Source of the DNA: Sedimentisphaera sp050251615
Lineage (GTDB): Bacteria > Planctomycetota > Phycisphaerae > Sedimentisphaerales > Sedimentisphaeraceae
NCBI GenBank assembly: GCA_050251615.1
Contig: JBFWMM010000002.1
Coordinates: 1-64,000 of the forward strand
DNA: 64,000 nucleotides
Direction of reading: 5' to 3'
Shown in pieces: positions 58,792-64,000 of this stretch (positions are counted from its first letter, which is position 1; every line of letters begins with the position of its first letter). Made by a program: the position numbers and the translations under genes. The notes beneath the pieces are model-generated. The model saw nothing but the letters and a program-made list of their open reading frames with translations. It was not told the origin of the DNA and ran no database searches.

Positions 58792-58923
58792 ATGGCTGTT
58801 GTTAAAGGACAAATCAAAACCACAACCCCGGTGAAAGGTCAGCGCGTTCCGCAGCCGCTGGCCAATCTCAACAAGGGACAGGCATTCAAGATGACCGGGA
58901 GGATTCGCCGTGGCCGTGCATAA
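58792..58923 (+). CDS. Small basic tail-region protein
   Basis: A 43-residue basic protein (MAVVKGQIKTTTPVKGQ to GRIRRGRA) that fills the gap between 58786 and 58910. An AAGGAG site (about 58778-58783) lies 8 bases before the ATG, and the end overlaps the next start, both signs of a real gene. The function is unknown. Confidence 0.6.
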   Translation: MAVVKGQIKTTTPVKGQRVPQPLANLNKGQAFKMTGRIRRGRA

Positions 58924-59371
58924 GGGAGCAATCATCAGACCTGCCGTTATCCGGGGCATTCGTAGCCCCGAATTTCAGGTCAACCTGCCGCCTGTGCAGG
59001 GAGCCTATTTCGACCTGTTCGGCCCCCGAGATCAAAGGCGCACCATTGTGATACAGGCAGATGCCTCTGTCAGGGCTTCGAACCAACGGTCAATGGTGGC
59101 CGACAGTCAACTTATTGTGGCAGGCCGCATCGAGCGGGATGCCGATACCTGGCTGATTATCCCGCAGGCATTTGAACAGCTGGTTTCTGCCGCCGTCCGG
59201 GTGACGCATCCTCGGCAGGCAATGCTGGATACAGCACTCAGGATAAGCGGCACCAGGGCATTGACGGTCGATACCGCCCAGCATCTGGAGCAGCAGTTTG
59301 GCCGTTCCGCCGATGCGGGGCTGACCATTTTCAATGTGATTATCAACGAAGAACACGAGATTCAAACATAA
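58910..59371 (+). CDS. Unrecognised tail-region protein
   Basis: A 153-residue protein, beta-rich at first (IRSPEFQVNLPPVQGAYFDLFGPRDQRRTIVIQADASV) and helical later (LIIPQAFEQLVSAAVRVTHPRQAMLD). The start is GTG 58910, overlapping the small basic gene by 14 bases. Probably structural; no motif is recognised. Confidence 0.65.
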   Translation: MAVHKGAIIRPAVIRGIRSPEFQVNLPPVQGAYFDLFGPRDQRRTIVIQADASVRASNQRSMVADSQLIVAGRIERDADTWLIIPQAFEQLVSAAVRVTHPRQAMLDTALRISGTRALTVDTAQHLEQQFGRSADAGLTIFNVIINEEHEIQT

Positions 59372-59381
59372 GGAGAAGACC

Positions 59382-59915
59382 ATGGCATTGGGACTCATAG
59401 TTAAATCAGGCCGTGTATTGACGGCAAAGCTCCTGATGGGACAGGCGGTGGAAGGCATAACCCACTGCGCCATCGGGGATGGAGATGAAACATTCACCGA
59501 TCCGCAGAATCCGCCTGCGCCGGATATCGAGCAGACGGCCCTCAAAAACGAGCGGGCCAGAAAGCGGTTTTACAAACGAACCTTCCTCAAGGAGGACGCC
59601 GAAGGTGCGCTGGTGGTCAACGGAGTCCGCTATCTAGAAACCGGCGAAGAGACCAACACCATCGGCATCTTTTTTCGATTTGACGAGGCCGAAGCCAACG
59701 GAATCACCATCCGCGAATACGGTTTTTTCGGCGGCAACGTCGAGTACGTGGCCAGTGTGAGCGGTGATCTGGCCATGGGCGGTATGTTCCATCAGGACAC
59801 CAACCCGGTCGGAGAGGTGCTGCGCCCGGGCTACCTGTACGAAGTGAAGAACATTCCAGATTTTAACAAGATTTCCGATACCCGCGTGGAGTTGGTCGGG
59901 ATCATCAAAATATAA
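59382..59915 (+). CDS. Tail fibre/collar-like protein
   Basis: A 177-residue protein with the pattern of phage tail-collar fibre N-terminal domains: TAKLLMGQAVEGITHCAIGDGDETFTDPQNPPAPDIEQTALKNERARK, TIGIFFRFDEAEANGITIREYGFFGG and a C-terminal beta segment. It may attach the large protein encoded next to the baseplate. ATG follows AAGGAGA. Confidence 0.75.
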   Translation: MALGLIVKSGRVLTAKLLMGQAVEGITHCAIGDGDETFTDPQNPPAPDIEQTALKNERARKRFYKRTFLKEDAEGALVVNGVRYLETGEETNTIGIFFRFDEAEANGITIREYGFFGGNVEYVASVSGDLAMGGMFHQDTNPVGEVLRPGYLYEVKNIPDFNKISDTRVELVGIIKI

Positions 59916-59930
59916 CCGGAGGTAAACAAG

Positions 59931-62900
59931 ATGAGTATTTCAAGAGATACATTCGATCCCGCCAAGAACTATAAGCGCATCCGCTATCATCAGGACCGGG
60001 ATCTGCTCGATTCCGAGCTCAACGAACAGCAGGAACTGATCAATCTCGAGCGCCGCAAGATTGCCGACATCCTTTTCAAAGAGGGATCAATTCTAAGCGG
60101 TCTCAATGTCACAGTGCAGGATAACGTAATTACCCTGACGCCGGGCATGATCTACATCGACGGCCATGTAGAAGCGGTTGCGGGAGCCACCTTGACCTAT
60201 GATCCGGCCACCACCAGCGGCGCGGACTATGTCTATGCCGAGCTGCTCAAATACAATTACGGCTACACGCAGGACCCGTCGCTGATCAACCCGGCCACGG
60301 GCGAGCCCACTGCTGAACGTGAAAAATGGGTTCTGGCTCTGAAAACCACCGACACCACCGGCCTGACGCTTCCCAACAACGTGACCGAGCGCAAGGTGTT
60401 TCCCATTTACAAATTCGACCGGGAGACCGGCGATGTCACGGCGACGGTGCAGGAAAAATCCAATCTGTATCTGCGCGACCTGCTGGGCACGCTTCCCGGC
60501 AGCCGGATTACGGTTTCCTCCATTACCGAGGATCAGCTCTCCTTTGCCGCAGCCGAAGGTCTCAATTCGTTGCTGCAGAACCTTGCCGAGCGGACCTTCG
60601 ATCAGGCGGGAAGCTATCTGGTCAGCGGTTTCGATAGCTTTATCGGCTCGGTGGATGATACCGATGTCGAGGTGATTACCAACGCGGGCCGGGCCTACAT
60701 TCAGGGCTTCCGTCATCAGCGGGATCTGCCCACCTCCACGCTGGTTCCCAAGTCGGTGGCCCTCAAGTCGGTGCGTGGTGAACAGAAGACCTACAACATC
60801 AGTCAGCGCCGTTACCCGGTCAACTCCACACCGCTCAAAGAGACCACGCAGGTGGAAGCCATTGTGGAGATGACTGCCAATGTGACCCGTGGCTCGGTTG
60901 GCGGCGGTGAGGATCTGCTCGATCCCAATCCGGTCGTAGATATTCTGGAGGTCAGTCAGGGTGCGACCATTTTTCAGGAAGGCATCGACTGGCAGCAGTC
61001 CGGCAACCATGTCGACTGGATCGGTTCCGGAAATGAACCGGCCATCGGAACCACCTATACCGTGCGCTGGACCTATACCAAGCAGATGATCAAAGGCGAG
61101 GATTATGTGGATGGCGGCTGGTTCGGCATTACCGCCCATCCGACAGCCGGAACCTATCATTATGTGGTGACCGCTTTTGATGGCTCGGGTGAAACCGCCT
61201 TTAACTCCGGCAGCGTTCTTTCGAGAATGACTCTGGCCGGAGAGATGAATCGTCTTTCATGGCTGCCGGTCAACGGAGCCAATGGTTACCGGGTTTACCG
61301 GGCCACGACCAATGGTTCCAGAACCGACTTACAGCGCATCAAGGAGTTGGGCAGCGAAGCCATCTCCTATATCGATGATGCGGTGGACGAACCTGTGGCC
61401 TCCAATCCTCCAACCAGCAGCTCGGCGGCGGTTTCCATGTCCACGACCCAGATCGAGCTGGGGAATCTCAATGTGGTCAACTTCGGTCGCGGAGCGCTGG
61501 GTGATGAACCGGTCAACGGCTCCAACTGCAGTATTGATTACGATTATTTCCTCGGCCGCAAGGACATCATTTACGCCACCACCCGGGAGATCAAAAGACT
61601 CGAAGGCGCTCCGGCGGACTTTCCCAAGCTGCCAATCGTTCCGGAGGATACCTTGGGACTGTGCAGCATCGACTGCCCGCCCAACTCAACCGATATGACC
61701 ATCCGCAATTTCGGGCTCACCCGCATCACCATGGATCAGATCCATGACATCATCAAAGATGTGGAGGATTTGAAATACAACGATGCCCAGTATCAGATGA
61801 ACAACGAGCTGCAGAACCGAGACGCCCAGTCAAAGAAAGGCATTTATTCGGACGATTTTTCCAATACGGCGCAGTCGGATATCTATCACGCCGAATGGGA
61901 TGCCCGGGTCAATGAGCTGGGCAAGTTTGCTTCTCCAGATCGTTCGGCTATTTCCAATCCGCTCGAAGTGGATATGGGAAACAGCGATGCCAGCTTTTTT
62001 GGCAGTCTGGCGCTGCTGCCGGGTTCGGAACAGGTAGTGCTCGAACAGAGCGACTGGTCTGAGGAACGTAATGTCAACCCGTATGCGGTCTTTGAAAAGC
62101 CGCCTGCCATGCTGCAGGTCACACCCAATATCGGCCGTCGTGGCCAAACCGGCATTGCTGTGATGGGGATCAATTTCACGCCGGATCGCTCCGGGATTGT
62201 TCTGCGCTGTGACGGGCGGGTCATGGCCAGCAATCTGGTCAGCGATGATGCCGGACGTGTAGCGGCCTCCTTCACGGTGCCAACGGAATCCCGTAACGGT
62301 AACCGGATTGTCGAGATGACGGATGGCCAGTTCACCGCACGGTCCAGCCTGCAGATCAATGATCCGCTGGTGATCACCCGTATTCAGCGTTTTATCCAGA
62401 CCAACATCATTACCCGTATCGTCCGCGTGCCGGTGGTGCGCACCGTCTGGAGAACCCGCACCATCTTTGTCCGTCGTGATCCGCTGGCGCAGACCTTCAG
62501 CTTCACCGAAAATCGGGTGCTGTCTGCAGTGGGTATTCAGTTCACCCAGCGGGACGCCTCCATTCCGGTAACGGTTCAGATTCGAGGCGTCACCACCGGA
62601 TTGCCCAACGACACCATCTTTGCCGAAAAGGTGATCGCTCCGTCTGAAATCAATCTCGGCGGTGAAACCAAGGTGACCTTCGACGATCCATTCTATGCGG
62701 AAGCCAATACCAGCTATGCGGTGGTCCTTTTGACCAACAGCACCAACTACAAGGTTCGCACCGCCACTCTTGGCAAAACCGGCCGTCAGGGAATCATCAC
62801 CCGGCAGCCCTATGCTGAAGGTGTGCTTTTGGAAAGCTCCAACGCCGAGACATGGACACCGCTCAACGGTTCCGACCTCACCATGAAACTCTATGGCTAT

Positions 62901-63491
62901 GAGTTCGAGAATGAAGGCACGGTCCAGTTCCAGCCGATCGGCAGTGTGCAGTTCTCCGATCTGAACATCGATGAATACTCGGCCATCCCGGAAGGCACCC
63001 ATCTGATCTGGGAATACTCCACCGATGGCGGCCAGACATGGGATGCCGTCGTTCCGGCCGAGGAAGAGCGTCTGCCCAATCTGGCCAATGGCGTTTTGGT
63101 TCGGGTGCGCTTCAGCACCGGCATGGACAACGACACTCCGGCGCTCAACTTCCGGGATGTCAACCTGATCGGTTACCTGAACAATACCACCGGCACCTAC
63201 CTGACCCGTGAAAACGAACTGACGCAGGGCGTGGAATCCACTAAGGTTTATACCCAGATGGATATCCCCAGTGGCACCAGTGTTCAGTGGTTCGCCTCCA
63301 ATGACGGCGGTGAAACATGGGAAGCCATGACCATCGACGATACCCGGCCCATCGATGAAGACTGGACCGAATACACGCTGGTCAGAACCTTCAGCGATTC
63401 GCAGGGCAACAAGGTGCGCTACAAGGCTGAGCTGACCGGAACCGTATTGACCTATCCGAGGATTCACACCCTCGGTGCAACCCTGAGCTGA
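59931..63491 (+). CDS. Large DUF4815-type tail fibre protein
   Basis: An 1186-residue protein. The first 270 residues match DUF4815 (KNYKRIRYHQDRDLLDSELNEQQELINLERRKIADILFKEGSI, GMIYIDGHVEAV, YLRDLLGTLPGSRITVSSITEDQL). A fibronectin-type domain follows (about 390-490, TAHPTAGTYHYVVTAFDGSGETAFNSG). The rest is beta-rich and ends in a jelly-roll-like part. It is the longest virion gene after the tape measure and most likely a baseplate-attached fibre for host recognition. Confidence 0.82.
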   Translation: MSISRDTFDPAKNYKRIRYHQDRDLLDSELNEQQELINLERRKIADILFKEGSILSGLNVTVQDNVITLTPGMIYIDGHVEAVAGATLTYDPATTSGADYVYAELLKYNYGYTQDPSLINPATGEPTAEREKWVLALKTTDTTGLTLPNNVTERKVFPIYKFDRETGDVTATVQEKSNLYLRDLLGTLPGSRITVSSITEDQLSFAAAEGLNSLLQNLAERTFDQAGSYLVSGFDSFIGSVDDTDVEVITNAGRAYIQGFRHQRDLPTSTLVPKSVALKSVRGEQKTYNISQRRYPVNSTPLKETTQVEAIVEMTANVTRGSVGGGEDLLDPNPVVDILEVSQGATIFQEGIDWQQSGNHVDWIGSGNEPAIGTTYTVRWTYTKQMIKGEDYVDGGWFGITAHPTAGTYHYVVTAFDGSGETAFNSGSVLSRMTLAGEMNRLSWLPVNGANGYRVYRATTNGSRTDLQRIKELGSEAISYIDDAVDEPVASNPPTSSSAAVSMSTTQIELGNLNVVNFGRGALGDEPVNGSNCSIDYDYFLGRKDIIYATTREIKRLEGAPADFPKLPIVPEDTLGLCSIDCPPNSTDMTIRNFGLTRITMDQIHDIIKDVEDLKYNDAQYQMNNELQNRDAQSKKGIYSDDFSNTAQSDIYHAEWDARVNELGKFASPDRSAISNPLEVDMGNSDASFFGSLALLPGSEQVVLEQSDWSEERNVNPYAVFEKPPAMLQVTPNIGRRGQTGIAVMGINFTPDRSGIVLRCDGRVMASNLVSDDAGRVAASFTVPTESRNGNRIVEMTDGQFTARSSLQINDPLVITRIQRFIQTNIITRIVRVPVVRTVWRTRTIFVRRDPLAQTFSFTENRVLSAVGIQFTQRDASIPVTVQIRGVTTGLPNDTIFAEKVIAPSEINLGGETKVTFDDPFYAEANTSYAVVLLTNSTNYKVRTATLGKTGRQGIITRQPYAEGVLLESSNAETWTPLNGSDLTMKLYGYEFENEGTVQFQPIGSVQFSDLNIDEYSAIPEGTHLIWEYSTDGGQTWDAVVPAEEERLPNLANGVLVRVRFSTGMDNDTPALNFRDVNLIGYLNNTTGTYLTRENELTQGVESTKVYTQMDIPSGTSVQWFASNDGGETWEAMTIDDTRPIDEDWTEYTLVRTFSDSQGNKVRYKAELTGTVLTYPRIHTLGATLS

Positions 63492-63504
63492 TGGAGGTCC
63501 CGAG

Positions 63505-63762
63505 ATGATCGTTAAACGCCGTGGCGGGATGACCGAATTTATCCCATCTCCACAGGAAAAGCGGGAAGGACTGGTTCGGGATCATTCCTTCAATCTGATC
63601 GAAAACCTGCATCACAGGTTGGGCCGATTGGAGGAAGAACTTGGATTACCGCTCGATGAGGCTGAAGCCTGCACCGCCTTTCTGGAGAAAATGAAGCAGG
63701 ATGAAACCCTGAATAAGGAGATTCATACCAGCCTGATCACGGGTAGCAGCCCAGATTCCTGA
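63505..63762 (+). CDS. Small protein after the tail fibre gene
   Basis: An 85-residue protein with a helical middle (SFNLIENLHHRLGRLEEELGLPLDEAEACTAFLEKMKQD). A GGAGGT site precedes the ATG. It may be a fibre chaperone, the usual gene after a fibre, but the sequence does not show it. It is the last phage gene in the window. Confidence 0.65.
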   Translation: MIVKRRGGMTEFIPSPQEKREGLVRDHSFNLIENLHHRLGRLEEELGLPLDEAEACTAFLEKMKQDETLNKEIHTSLITGSSPDS

Positions 63763-63789
63763 GCCCATCCCATCCGTGAAAAACAGCCA

Positions 63790-63828
63790 ACGCCCCGGAA
63801 GGCCAGCACGCTTCAGGGGCGTTTCTTT
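63790..63828 (+). terminator. Intrinsic terminator of the late operon
   Basis: ACGCCCC (63790-63796) pairs with GGGGCGT (63816-63822), followed by TTCTTTT. It closes the late region. Confidence 0.85.
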
Positions 63829-64000
63829 TGATGTGTCCGCCTGAATGCAGCCAGAATCGTAACATGTTGAAAATAAAGGTGTTAAATGTGGATTCTTTCT
63901 GTTCTTCTACTTGCTTTCTGACGGAATTAAAGCATTCATTGACATGTAAGCTGAAGGCTTAAACGCAAGCCCGGCAACGAGTTATTAACCGTAAAACGGA
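63829..64000. other. Intergenic right edge
   Basis: I see no gene, no further copy of the promoter motif and no second copy of the tmRNA 3' end. The right phage end is probably beyond the window. Confidence 0.5.

Noticed and set aside
61830..63467. Minus-strand ORF of 545 codons opposite the fibre gene
   Set aside because: It is a long antisense frame caused by codon bias of the DUF4815 gene; no Shine-Dalgarno context and no domain.
63829..64000. attR in the window
   Set aside because: No second copy of the tmRNA 3' sequence is present.

Overview
The window is almost entirely one prophage. It is a temperate, contractile-tailed (myovirus) phage with an HK97-type head, lying directly downstream of a host tmRNA (ssrA) gene whose 3' end occupies the first 129 bases. 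The right phage end and any second att copy lie outside the window. TolC, RND and lipoprotein genes point to a Gram-negative host; nothing here fixes the genus.

Layout. 490-4000 (minus strand): a LexA-like phage repressor followed by three unrecognised genes in one overlapping operon, probably expressed in the lysogen. 4100-7140: DUF2924 protein, large serine recombinase and a ParB-like HTH protein. 7140-8540: a small gene and a phage-encoded sigma-70-family factor behind a highly structured leader. 8540-17210: recombination and replication (PD-(D/E)XK nuclease, RecA-like ATPase, SSB-like protein, ERCC4 nuclease, RecD2-like helicase, primase-helicase), ending at an iteron cluster that looks like the replication origin. 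17750-19430: a Mor-like HTH protein and the small terminase. 19450-21240: a minus-strand tyrosine-recombinase cassette with tandem 45-bp repeats at its end. 21370-25900: lipoprotein, large terminase, portal (frameshifted) and MuF head protein. 25893-33575: about 7.7 kb of heavy-metal efflux cargo (ArsR, TolC-type outer membrane protein, membrane fusion protein, RND pump, PII-like protein) inserted in the end of the MuF gene. 33600-63760: methyltransferase-protease-scaffold fusion, capsid, connectors, sheath, tube, programmed-frameshift chaperone, tape measure, baseplate, PAAR tip and fibres.

The most striking signal is a motif found ten times, always on the plus strand and almost always just ahead of a gene block: CCGAC(A/G), 18 bp exactly, TA(A/T)GTAA, with the spacer always ending in CCGG. 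It resembles a -35/-10 promoter pair but is not a normal sigma-70 promoter. Together with the sigma-like gene at 7952-8536 it suggests a phage sigma factor switching on ten transcription units, from excision through replication to virion assembly. The sigma gene's own Shine-Dalgarno lies in a perfect 9-bp hairpin, preceded by a predicted pseudoknot, so the master switch itself may be controlled at the RNA level.

The prophage shows damage: a -1 frameshift in the portal, a 2-nt insertion in the tyrosine recombinase, and cargo interrupting the MuF gene. It may therefore be defective or domesticated, carrying metal resistance for its host.
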